Part shown: one piece after another, positions 49,348-56,874 of the stretch
How positions within the stretch are numbered: the first letter of the stretch is position 1
Layout: the number at the start of each line of letters is the position of its first letter
Assembly: GCA_017410325.1 (NCBI GenBank)
Contig: JAFQRA010000001.1
Coordinates: 32,277 to 96,276 of the forward strand
Origin: Clostridia bacterium
GTDB lineage: Bacteria; Bacillota; Clostridia; Oscillospirales; Acutalibacteraceae
Length of the DNA: 64,000 nucleotides
Direction: 5' to 3'
Notes under the pieces: generated by a model
Told to the model about the DNA's origin: nothing
What the model saw: only the letters and a program-made list of their open reading frames with translations
Database searches by the model: none
Made by a program: the position numbers and the translations under genes

Positions 49348-50703
49348 ATGGGACTTTTAGACAGAATAGACGGTCAGAAAAAGCTGCAGGCGCAGGCTGA
49401 AAATCAGCCTGAGGTAAAGGAAGCGGCTGAAGTAAGGTCAGAGGAAATTGTTGAAGACCCTTATCTTGAGGTCAAACGCCGTATTCACACCGCAATCATT
49501 GACGAGATGAACAAGAGCGGTAAAACGATTACCGACCGCGACGTAATGTATAAGCTCGTTGATGATAAGGTGAACGACGACGAGTTCCTTGTGCCGCGAA
49601 TTGACCGCGAAAAGGTTGCCACCCAGCTTTTTAACGATATTATGGGCTACGGCCCGATTGAAGAGCTTGTACAGAATCCGGCGTACAGTGAAATAATGGT
49701 AAACGGCCCAGATAACGTTTACGTTGAAGAAAAGGGCAAGCTCAAGCTTACGGATATAAAATTCAGGGACGAAGAACACCTGATGAATATTATCAACCGC
49801 ATTGTTTCAAACATCGGCCGACACGTTGATGAGGCAAGCCCGATGGTTGATGCCCGACTTGCAGACGGCTCCCGTGTTAACGCAATTATTCCTCCGCTCT
49901 CGCTTGTGGGCCCCGTGCTTACAATCCGAAAGTTCGGCAAAAAGCCGATTACGGCACAGCAGCTTTTGCAGTTCGGCTCAATGACACCGAATATGCTTCA
50001 CTTCCTCGAAGCCTGCGTCAAGGGTAAGCTCAACATAGTTGTTGCGGGCGGTACGGGCTCGGGTAAAACAACGCTTCTCAACGTTCTCTCATCTTATATT
50101 CCCGAGGACGAGCGAATAGTTACAATCGAGGACGCCGCCGAAGTTCAGCTCAAGCAGAATCACGTAATAACGCTTGAAGCAAGACCGGCAAACCTTGAAG
50201 GCAAGGGCGCAGTCACAATCCGAAACCTTGTAAAGAATGCGCTTCGTATGCGACCCGACAGAATTATCGTCGGTGAGGTTCGTTCGGAAGAAACGCTCGA
50301 TATGCTTCAGGCCATGAACACGGGTCACGACGGCTCGCTTACCACAACCCACGCAAATTCACCCAGAGATACCGTTGCAAGACTTGAAACAATGGTGCTT
50401 ATGAGCGGTATGGAACTGCCCCTGAGAGCTATCCGTGACCAGATTTCCTCGGCCATAGACCTTATAGTTCAGCAGAGCCGTCTGCGTGACGGTACGAGAA
50501 AAATAACCTCCATAACCGAAATAATCGGCATGGAGGGTGACGTAGTAAGTATGCAGGATTTGTTCGTTTATGAAACAGACGGTACGGTTGATGCTTCGGG
50601 TAAATTCGTCGGCAAATTCCGTGCAACGGGAGTAAGACCGAATTGCCTTGAAAAAATCAGAGGAAACGGAGTGACGGTCAATAATGAATGGTTTACAAAT
50701 TAG
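49348..50703 (+). CDS. tadA: Tad pilus ATPase TadA/CpaF
   Basis: 451-aa type II/IV secretion-family ATPase that powers Flp pilus extension (and retraction in some bacteria). Walker A GGTGSGKTTLLN (about 230), Asp box IVTIEDAAE, Walker B RMRPDRIIVGEVR and His box TGHDGSLTTTHANSP. A charged N-terminal linker precedes the all-alpha domain. The stop overlaps tadB by 20 bases. Confidence 0.97.
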   Translation: MGLLDRIDGQKKLQAQAENQPEVKEAAEVRSEEIVEDPYLEVKRRIHTAIIDEMNKSGKTITDRDVMYKLVDDKVNDDEFLVPRIDREKVATQLFNDIMGYGPIEELVQNPAYSEIMVNGPDNVYVEEKGKLKLTDIKFRDEEHLMNIINRIVSNIGRHVDEASPMVDARLADGSRVNAIIPPLSLVGPVLTIRKFGKKPITAQQLLQFGSMTPNMLHFLEACVKGKLNIVVAGGTGSGKTTLLNVLSSYIPEDERIVTIEDAAEVQLKQNHVITLEARPANLEGKGAVTIRNLVKNALRMRPDRIIVGEVRSEETLDMLQAMNTGHDGSLTTTHANSPRDTVARLETMVLMSGMELPLRAIRDQISSAIDLIVQQSRLRDGTRKITSITEIIGMEGDVVSMQDLFVYETDGTVDASGKFVGKFRATGVRPNCLEKIRGNGVTVNNEWFTN

Positions 50704-51673
50704 TATATTAATCCTTTCCGTTGCCTTTGCGCTTTTAGGCTTTTTCCTTTGCGTGAGCATTCTCGGTACGGCAACGCAGGACAAACGCCGCGTTGAAAAG
50801 CGTGTCGATAAAATCGCAAGCAAAAAGAGCGGTCTGACCCTGCAGATTCAGCAGCGTAAGAAAAGCCGAAAAACCTCGCTTGTCAACCGTGCAATGAACG
50901 GCGGCAAGCAGTCCGTACAGCGAAAAAAGCTTATGGATACCATTTTCAACGAGCTTATCCTTGCGGATATTATGATGAAGCCCGAGGAATTTTGCCTTGT
51001 ATGGTTGAGTATAACCTTCATTCCCTCGGGGCTTGCGGCACTTTTTAAACTCGGTCTGATGCCCTCCGTAACGCTTGCGGCTGTCGGTGCCTTCCTGCCG
51101 ATAATATTTATTAAGATAAAAAAAGAAAACCGCAGAAAGGCTTTTGAAGCACAGCTTGGTGACACGCTGATTATGATGTGCAACGGCCTTAAATCGGGCT
51201 TCTCGTTTCAGCAGACAATGGAAAACGTTGCAAGCGATATGCCGGCACCCATCGGAATGGAATTCGGCAGAGTCTGCAACGAAATCCGCTACGGCGCAAC
51301 AATGGAAGAGGCGCTGAACAATATGGCGGAAAGAGTAAAAAGCCCCGACCTTATGCTGGTTGTTTCAGCCGTGCTCATTCAGCGCACAACGGGCGGCAAT
51401 CTTTCCGAAATACTTTCCACAATATCCGAAACCATAAGAGACAGAATAAAGATTAAGGGCGAAATCAGCTCAATCACCGCCCAGGGCAGAATGTCAGGCA
51501 TTATAATCGGCTCGCTGCCCGTAGGTATAGCGGTAATACTTATGGTAATCAATCCCGAGTATATGTCAACCTTCTTTACAACAACGGCGGGCAACATAAT
51601 GCTCTCGGTTTCCGTAATAATGGAAATCCTCGGCTTCTTCGCCATAAGGAAGGTAGTAACTATAGAATATTAA
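50684..51673 (+). CDS. tadB: Tad inner-membrane platform protein TadB
   Basis: 329 aa. N-terminal helix (LSVAFALLGFFLCVSILG), paired central helices, the T2SF domain with SFQQTMENVASD and ALNNMAERVKSPDLMLVV, and two C-terminal helices. It forms the membrane platform with TadC. Overlaps tadA and is 17 bases before tadC. Confidence 0.93.
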   Translation: MNGLQISILILSVAFALLGFFLCVSILGTATQDKRRVEKRVDKIASKKSGLTLQIQQRKKSRKTSLVNRAMNGGKQSVQRKKLMDTIFNELILADIMMKPEEFCLVWLSITFIPSGLAALFKLGLMPSVTLAAVGAFLPIIFIKIKKENRRKAFEAQLGDTLIMMCNGLKSGFSFQQTMENVASDMPAPIGMEFGRVCNEIRYGATMEEALNNMAERVKSPDLMLVVSAVLIQRTTGGNLSEILSTISETIRDRIKIKGEISSITAQGRMSGIIIGSLPVGIAVILMVINPEYMSTFFTTTAGNIMLSVSVIMEILGFFAIRKVVTIEY

Positions 51674-51690
51674 CACGGAGGTGAGCTTTT

Positions 51691-52614
51691 TTGGAACTGT
51701 TGGTTATTGCATATTCGTTTCTGGCGTTCATTGCCGTTGTGCTTGTTGCTTCGCCCTGGGGCAAAAGAATGGACAGCAAGCAGACCAGAATAGACCGTAT
51801 AAACAATTCGGTAGGTCAGCCGTTATACAAAGAACTTGATTCGTCCTTCTACGACAGGTTTATCGGTAAGGGTGTTAAGGCTGTTTCCGAAAAGCTCAGC
51901 CGTTTTGCACCGAAAAAGAAAAACACAAACAAAACAAAGCAGCTTGAGGCAATCAAAAAACAGCTTCGCTACGCGGGCATTTTTATGGAGCCGACAGACT
52001 TCCAGTTTATCAAATACGCCTTTCTTATCGGCACGGTGGGCCTCACGCTCGTTATCACGATTGCCGTTGATATGGAAGCGCTGATAATGCTTCTCGTTCT
52101 GATGTTCGGCGTTCTTGTCGGCGTTATGGGGCCGACAATGTACCTTCGTTCCCGTGTCACAAGTCACCAGACGGGTATAAAAAAACAGCTACCCGATGCA
52201 ATGGATCTGCTGTGTGTCTGTATTGAAGCAGGCCTCGGCTTTGACGCGGCACTGCTCAAGGTTTCGCAGAAGCTCAAGGGCCCGTTCATTGACGAACTTC
52301 TCATAGTTTACCGTGAAATTCAGATGGGCAGAACACGGCGCGAAGCGTTGCAGAACCTGTGCGATGCAACAAACCTTGACGAGCTGAAAACCTTTGCTTC
52401 GGCGCTCGTTCAGGCTGAACAGCTCGGTATCCCGATAAATAACGTAATGCGTGCCCAGTCCGAACAGCTGAGAATTGAACGCAGTCAGCAGGCAAAGGAA
52501 AAGGGTATGAAGGCATCAATTAAAATGCTCCTGCCAATGCTGCTGTTCATCTTCCCCGTCGTGTTCATAATCCTGATGGGACCGACCGTAATGAACATAA
52601 TCGAAACGTTTTAA
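51691..52614 (+). CDS. tadC: Tad inner-membrane platform protein TadC
   Basis: 307 aa with TTG start after GGAGGTGAG. Central helix pair (LIGTVGLTLVITIAVDMEAL) and T2SF domain with LPDAMDLLCVCIEAGLGFDA and FASALVQAEQLGIPINNVM, then a C-terminal helix. Partner of TadB. Confidence 0.93.
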   Translation: MELLVIAYSFLAFIAVVLVASPWGKRMDSKQTRIDRINNSVGQPLYKELDSSFYDRFIGKGVKAVSEKLSRFAPKKKNTNKTKQLEAIKKQLRYAGIFMEPTDFQFIKYAFLIGTVGLTLVITIAVDMEALIMLLVLMFGVLVGVMGPTMYLRSRVTSHQTGIKKQLPDAMDLLCVCIEAGLGFDAALLKVSQKLKGPFIDELLIVYREIQMGRTRREALQNLCDATNLDELKTFASALVQAEQLGIPINNVMRAQSEQLRIERSQQAKEKGMKASIKMLLPMLLFIFPVVFIILMGPTVMNIIETF

Positions 52615-52639
52615 ACCTATAATAATGTATATATAATAT

Positions 52640-53005
52640 ATGAAAAGAATTGTTATCAAAAAAAATTCGCAGATTATAACGGACAACGCTCACCGTGCGG
52701 ATAACTTCTTCACACGCTTCAAAGGGCTGATGTTCGTTAAAGGTATAGACGATAATTACGCTTTGCACATCACACCGTGCAACCGGATTCACATGCTCAA
52801 TATGCGCTTTGCTCTCGACGTAATCTACCTTGATAAAGATAACAGGATAGTTACGGTTGACGAAAACGTACAGCCGGGCAGAATCTGCAAAACGGTGAAG
52901 CAGTCCAAAAGCGTAATTGAAATGAAGGCAGGTGCCGCTGAAAAATTCGGCATCCGTCAGGGCGACAGCCTTGAAATAATCAGTATTGCGAGGGGTCACG
53001 AATGA
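52640..53005 (+). CDS. DUF192 family protein
   Basis: 121 aa with the DUF192 hallmarks: RADNFFTRFKGLMF, CNRIHMLNMRFALDVIYLDK and an Arg/Ile-rich end. The usual signal peptide of DUF192 proteins is missing, so it is cytoplasmic. It sits inside the Tad operon and overlaps the DivIVA-like gene by 4 bases (ATGA), suggesting a pilus-related role in this lineage. The molecular function of the family is unknown. Confidence 0.9.
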   Translation: MKRIVIKKNSQIITDNAHRADNFFTRFKGLMFVKGIDDNYALHITPCNRIHMLNMRFALDVIYLDKDNRIVTVDENVQPGRICKTVKQSKSVIEMKAGAAEKFGIRQGDSLEIISIARGHE

Positions 53006-53997
53006 AAAAAGCAAAGAACGAAAACTCCAGGAATAATAACGTAAAGCCTGCGGAAAACGCAAAGAATAACGCACCGCAAAAGGAAAAAGTGCAGGGTGAG
53101 CTTCCCTTCAAAAAAGCTCTCTACGGCTACGACCCCGACGAGGTTGCGGCATATATTGAAGAAATGAGTACCACGTACGCTTCCTCCATGCGTATCCACG
53201 AGAGTAAGCTCTCCTCCCTAAAGGAGGAGTTGCTTCTCTCAAACAGGGAGAGGGATTCCTACTCCGAAAAGTACAAGGAGTGCAAGGCTCTGCTTGATAA
53301 AGCTCTTGACGGCAGACAGCAGACGCCTCAGCCGCACGACAATTCCGCACAGTATGAGGAAACGATTGCCGCCCTGCGTAAAAAGCTGGAGCTTGCCGAA
53401 AGCGAAAACGAAAACCTCAGAAAAGCGGCAGAAAGCAAAAACGAAACCAAGGCTCTCGAATATACCGACAGAATAGCCACCCTTGAAAAGGAAAAGGCAC
53501 AGCTTGCCCAGACCCTCCAAGCCCTGCAAACCGAAAACGGCGAGCTTACAACCGTTTCGGAAAAATACAACGCCTTGTTTGACTCCTACAACTCTATTTA
53601 CTCTCAGTATGAAATAGTCAAATCAAAGCTCCTCACAAAAGAGGATGTGCTCAAAGACCTCAATTCACAGCTTGAAGGCAAGAGCGAAGAAATCAAAGTC
53701 CTCTACACGGAAAACGAGGACGTCAAAAAGCTCAACGCGGAGCTTGAAATCAGGTGCAGTGTGCTTGAACAGCGTGCAGAGGAAAACGAAACGGAAATAG
53801 CACGCCTTAAGGACGTCAACAAACAGCAGGCGTTTGAGTGTGCGGAAAAAATCAATACGCTCGAAAACGAGCACGCAAAGCAAAGGCTCGAATCGCAGAA
53901 GGAGCTGAAAGTTCACAGCTACTACATCGAGCAGGCACAGCTCACACTCACCGAGCTGCAAAAGCAGATGAACAGAATAAAAGACTCTCTCGAATAA
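53002..53997 (+). CDS. DivIVA-like coiled-coil protein
   Basis: 331 aa. A basic N-terminal stretch is followed by LPFKKALYGYDPDEVAAYIE, the membrane-curvature-sensing signature of DivIVA/GpsB proteins, then almost unbroken coiled coil to the end (rich in Glu, Lys, Leu). DivIVA proteins mark cell poles; here it may act as polar landmark for the Tad machine together with the TadZ-like ATPase. Its coding DNA contains an odd inverted repeat (CTCCTCC-CTAAA-GGAGGAG at about 53211-53229). Confidence 0.87.
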   Translation: MKKAKNENSRNNNVKPAENAKNNAPQKEKVQGELPFKKALYGYDPDEVAAYIEEMSTTYASSMRIHESKLSSLKEELLLSNRERDSYSEKYKECKALLDKALDGRQQTPQPHDNSAQYEETIAALRKKLELAESENENLRKAAESKNETKALEYTDRIATLEKEKAQLAQTLQALQTENGELTTVSEKYNALFDSYNSIYSQYEIVKSKLLTKEDVLKDLNSQLEGKSEEIKVLYTENEDVKKLNAELEIRCSVLEQRAEENETEIARLKDVNKQQAFECAEKINTLENEHAKQRLESQKELKVHSYYIEQAQLTLTELQKQMNRIKDSLE

Positions 53998-54021
53998 TAA
54001 AGCGGAAGGGGAGGTAAAGTT

Positions 54022-55767
54022 ATGAATAAGCTCAGACGTTTTGCAAAAAAAGAAGACGGAGCGGTAATGGTCATTGCCGCCTTCGGTCTTGTTGCCTTCC
54101 TTTCAATCGTTTCTTTGGTCACCGATATGGGGCTCAAATACCACCAGAAAAGTATGCTCCAGAGCGCAATGGATGCCGCGGCTTTAGCGGCGGTACGCTA
54201 TATGCCCGACGAGCAGACCGCAAAGCAGGTTGCCCTCGAATACGTTGAAAAAAACGGCTTTTCAACCGAAAGCGTCGTTGTTGAATTTCCCAGCAGCGAA
54301 ATTGTCCGTGTGTCCGACTCGCGTGAGGGCAAAACGATTTTCGCCAGCCTTTTCAAGGTCGATTCCGTTCAGATTAAAGCCAAAGCGGCGGCTAAATACG
54401 TCAACAAAAATATGGCGATAGACTTTGAATACCTGATGTTCCACGGCGACAATACGCAGTTTACTCTCGGCGGCCACTATAATCTTGGCGGCAGTATTTT
54501 CGGCAACGGCAACGTCCACGCCGACGGCGGTGCAGGCAGCGCAGTTACGGGTACTGTTTTCTCGGCAAATAATGCTACCCACAACCAGTACAGCGTAACT
54601 GTCGGCAGGCTTGAAAGCAATGTCAATTCGCAGAAAATGCCCGATTTTGACGAAACTATAATGTCCGTCGTGCCTGTGGTTGAGGAATCAATGTTCAGCA
54701 AAACCTACGAGCCGATAAGCAAATCGGCGTTTTACCTTAACCGCTATTCCGCAGGCACAACAATCAACTCGTCTCTTGCAATCAACGGCAACACCTACTG
54801 CGCAGGCACGCTTTCAACGGGCTATAACTCCGATTTGCTCATTATCTACGGCGACCTCTATGTCGAGGGCGATTTTAATCCCCAATGTCCCGTTTATGTA
54901 AAGGGTAACGCCTATATCGGCGGTAACCTCACAACCACATGGAGCCGTGCTTTTAACGTCGGCGGCAACCTTTACGTTGCCGGCAACACTACTTTCCAGG
55001 GCGATGCCGCAATCAACGGCGAGTATTTCTACACGGGCGGCAACCTCAACAGAGGCTCAAACTATAAGCTCACCTGCGAGTGTGAAACCTTTGTCGGCGG
55101 TAACGTAACTCTCAACGGTGTAACGGATTTCAACGGCTCGGTCTATTGCAGAGGCGTGTTTGATAAGCAGGGCAGTGTCGCAATGAGTACAAGAGGCAAT
55201 ATGTATATCTACGATACGCTCAAACTGCAAAGCGGCGGCACAACCGTAAACGGCAATATCTACGTCTGGGGCAAAAACGCAACCGACGAATTACCTGCAG
55301 CCGATATCGCAGGCCCGTTTACCCTCGTTGGCGATTTGTATAATAGAAAGCATACTCTCTCGCTCTCGGGCCAGGGTGAATACAACATAAAGGGCATAGT
55401 ATACAGCGGCGGCAAGCTGACAACCAATCAAGGCTCAAGCGGTATTACCTTGAGCGGCTGTATGGTGGCCGAGGATGATATTCTCATCGGCGGCAGCACC
55501 CACACCTACAACGAAGCAGGTGCAACCCTTTCTATTTATTCGCGTAAAGGCGATATAACCCTCTACTCCCAGCAGGGCGGCTTTGAGCTTTGGGGCATAG
55601 TCTACGCACCCAAGGGTAACGTAGCCCTCGCCTCAGGCGATTTCAATATCCACGGCTCAATCATCGGCAATACAATAACAAGTAACCCCGGCGGACTTAC
55701 AATGGGCTATAACGACCGCGAACTCCCGTATTCCAAATCCGTCAAAACCGCAGTACTTATCGAGTGA
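54022..55767 (+). CDS. TadG-like pilus protein with repetitive beta domain
   Basis: 581 aa. The N-terminus is TadG-like: leader with KKEDGAVMV, a hydrophobic helix (IAAFGLVAFLSIVSLVTDMG) and KSMLQSAMDAAALAAVRYM. From ~150 to the end it is a long Gly/Asn-rich beta repeat (VYVKGNAYIGGNL, NVGGNLYVAGNTTFQGDAA, CETFVGGNVTLNGVTDFNG), like bactofilin or polymer-forming domains. It is probably surface-exposed and processed like a pseudopilin. GGAGG precedes ATG 54022. Last gene of the operon. Confidence 0.88.
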   Translation: MNKLRRFAKKEDGAVMVIAAFGLVAFLSIVSLVTDMGLKYHQKSMLQSAMDAAALAAVRYMPDEQTAKQVALEYVEKNGFSTESVVVEFPSSEIVRVSDSREGKTIFASLFKVDSVQIKAKAAAKYVNKNMAIDFEYLMFHGDNTQFTLGGHYNLGGSIFGNGNVHADGGAGSAVTGTVFSANNATHNQYSVTVGRLESNVNSQKMPDFDETIMSVVPVVEESMFSKTYEPISKSAFYLNRYSAGTTINSSLAINGNTYCAGTLSTGYNSDLLIIYGDLYVEGDFNPQCPVYVKGNAYIGGNLTTTWSRAFNVGGNLYVAGNTTFQGDAAINGEYFYTGGNLNRGSNYKLTCECETFVGGNVTLNGVTDFNGSVYCRGVFDKQGSVAMSTRGNMYIYDTLKLQSGGTTVNGNIYVWGKNATDELPAADIAGPFTLVGDLYNRKHTLSLSGQGEYNIKGIVYSGGKLTTNQGSSGITLSGCMVAEDDILIGGSTHTYNEAGATLSIYSRKGDITLYSQQGGFELWGIVYAPKGNVALASGDFNIHGSIIGNTITSNPGGLTMGYNDRELPYSKSVKTAVLIE

Positions 55768-55842
55768 TAAAAGCAGAATAAAATACATAATATAATGTAT
55801 ATAATATAAAAACACATATTAAAACAGTGGATTTTTGGGAAT

Positions 55843-55890
55843 CGCAAGCAGCCTGTCGAAGTGGATGACAGGCTGCTTGCGGTTGTTATT
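55843..55890 (+). terminator. terminator of the Tad operon
   Basis: CGCAAGCAGCCTGTC pairs perfectly with GACAGGCTGCTTGCG (55843-55881) and is followed by GTTGTTATTCTTATATTTT. Confidence 0.85.
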
Positions 55891-55906
55891 CTTATATTTT
55901 ACAAAC

Positions 55907-55977
55907 AAAAAAGAAAACAACTGATTTAATATATCTGTTTGTTGAGGAATCGTTTAACTCAGTTGTATTCTTTTTTT
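55907..55977 (-). terminator. probable terminator of the TIR operon
   Basis: AACAACTGA (55916-55924) pairs with TCAGTTGT (55959-55966); on the minus strand the hairpin is followed by TTTTCTTTTTTG. It lies about 100 bases after the last gene of the operon. The remaining sequence to 56075 is AT-rich without a gene. Confidence 0.6.
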
Positions 55978-56075
55978 ATATTTAGTGGTTTAATAACCAG
56001 TAATAAGTCTTAAATTTAGGCACCTTTATATAAATGGCTATGATTTATGTTTTTTACCGATTTAAATGATTGGTT

Positions 56076-56870
56076 TTAAATGTTTTGTTTCCACTCGGCG
56101 CTCTCTTGGATTCGTACAGTTTTACGTTTATAGTTATCATCGTGTTTACTGCCTCTGGAAACAAGGAAACATTTATAATTATTTCCGAATGACTTGTTTA
56201 ATATGGATTTTATTACATTGTCATTAAGAAACTCACATGAAAAAATGTCGATTAAAGCTGTTTGGGTTTTGACATTATAATGAACAGCGATATGACTTTG
56301 AGCAACTATTAAAACGCCGGATATATATTCTGGATTTTCAATTTGGTCATAAATGACATATGGACGAATAATAGGCAACATATTAATTTTTGTTGCTATA
56401 TTGTCTAACCAACGATAGATCCATTCAAAAGACATTTCACAATCGTTAACTTCAATCATATAGTGCGGTCCAAAGTCCTTATTAACATCAATTTCAGGTT
56501 CTTTTGAATTGTAAATCATTCTTCTGTCAATAATTTTGCTGTTAAGTTTGTTAGCAAACAACCGTTCTTTAAAATAGTTTTCAGCAGTTGCCTGTGAAAA
56601 AAATTCGTCAGTAAGAACATCTACAAAATAGCAGGCTCTATATGGGAAAGTATGAATAGTGACATGTCCGCCTTTACATATAGTAAAAGCACTTATTCCG
56701 CCGTCTTCTGAATTGTTACAATAATAATAAGGAACAAGAAAAGGAGGCATAACAGGAAGAATTCCTAAATCATGTGTAACACAGTTTAATAATTCATTAA
56801 TCGACATAAGATTGTTTGAACTTTCTTCTACGGAGCCATAAGCGTCCATCATAAAATGTAAATGTGGCAT
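56076..56870 (-). CDS. tandem AdoMet decarboxylase (SpeD)-like protein, cleavage site lost
   Basis: 264 aa built from two SpeD-like halves. Each starts with a short strand and His (PHLHFMMDAYG at 2; GPHYMIEVNDC at 134) and each contains the strand normally reading ESHISIHTWPE: half 1 has KGGHVTIHTFPYRACYFVDV (66-85), half 2 has AQSHIAVHYNV (190-200). In active SpeD the chain breaks between Glu and Ser to make the pyruvoyl group; half 1 has Gly-Gly, half 2 Gln-Ser. So it is probably a non-cleaving binding protein for AdoMet or a related nucleotide, not a polyamine enzyme. Last gene of the operon, 4 bases after the previous stop. The SpeD assignment is by motif, not by search. Confidence 0.75.
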   Translation of the reverse strand: MPHLHFMMDAYGSVEESSNNLMSINELLNCVTHDLGILPVMPPFLVPYYYCNNSEDGGISAFTICKGGHVTIHTFPYRACYFVDVLTDEFFSQATAENYFKERLFANKLNSKIIDRRMIYNSKEPEIDVNKDFGPHYMIEVNDCEMSFEWIYRWLDNIATKINMLPIIRPYVIYDQIENPEYISGVLIVAQSHIAVHYNVKTQTALIDIFSCEFLNDNVIKSILNKSFGNNYKCFLVSRGSKHDDNYKRKTVRIQESAEWKQNI

Positions 56871-56874
56871 AACA

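Noticed and set aside
56076-56870. Functional AdoMet decarboxylase for polyamine synthesis
   Set aside because: The Glu-Ser cleavage pair is missing in both halves and no speE or other polyamine gene is adjacent.
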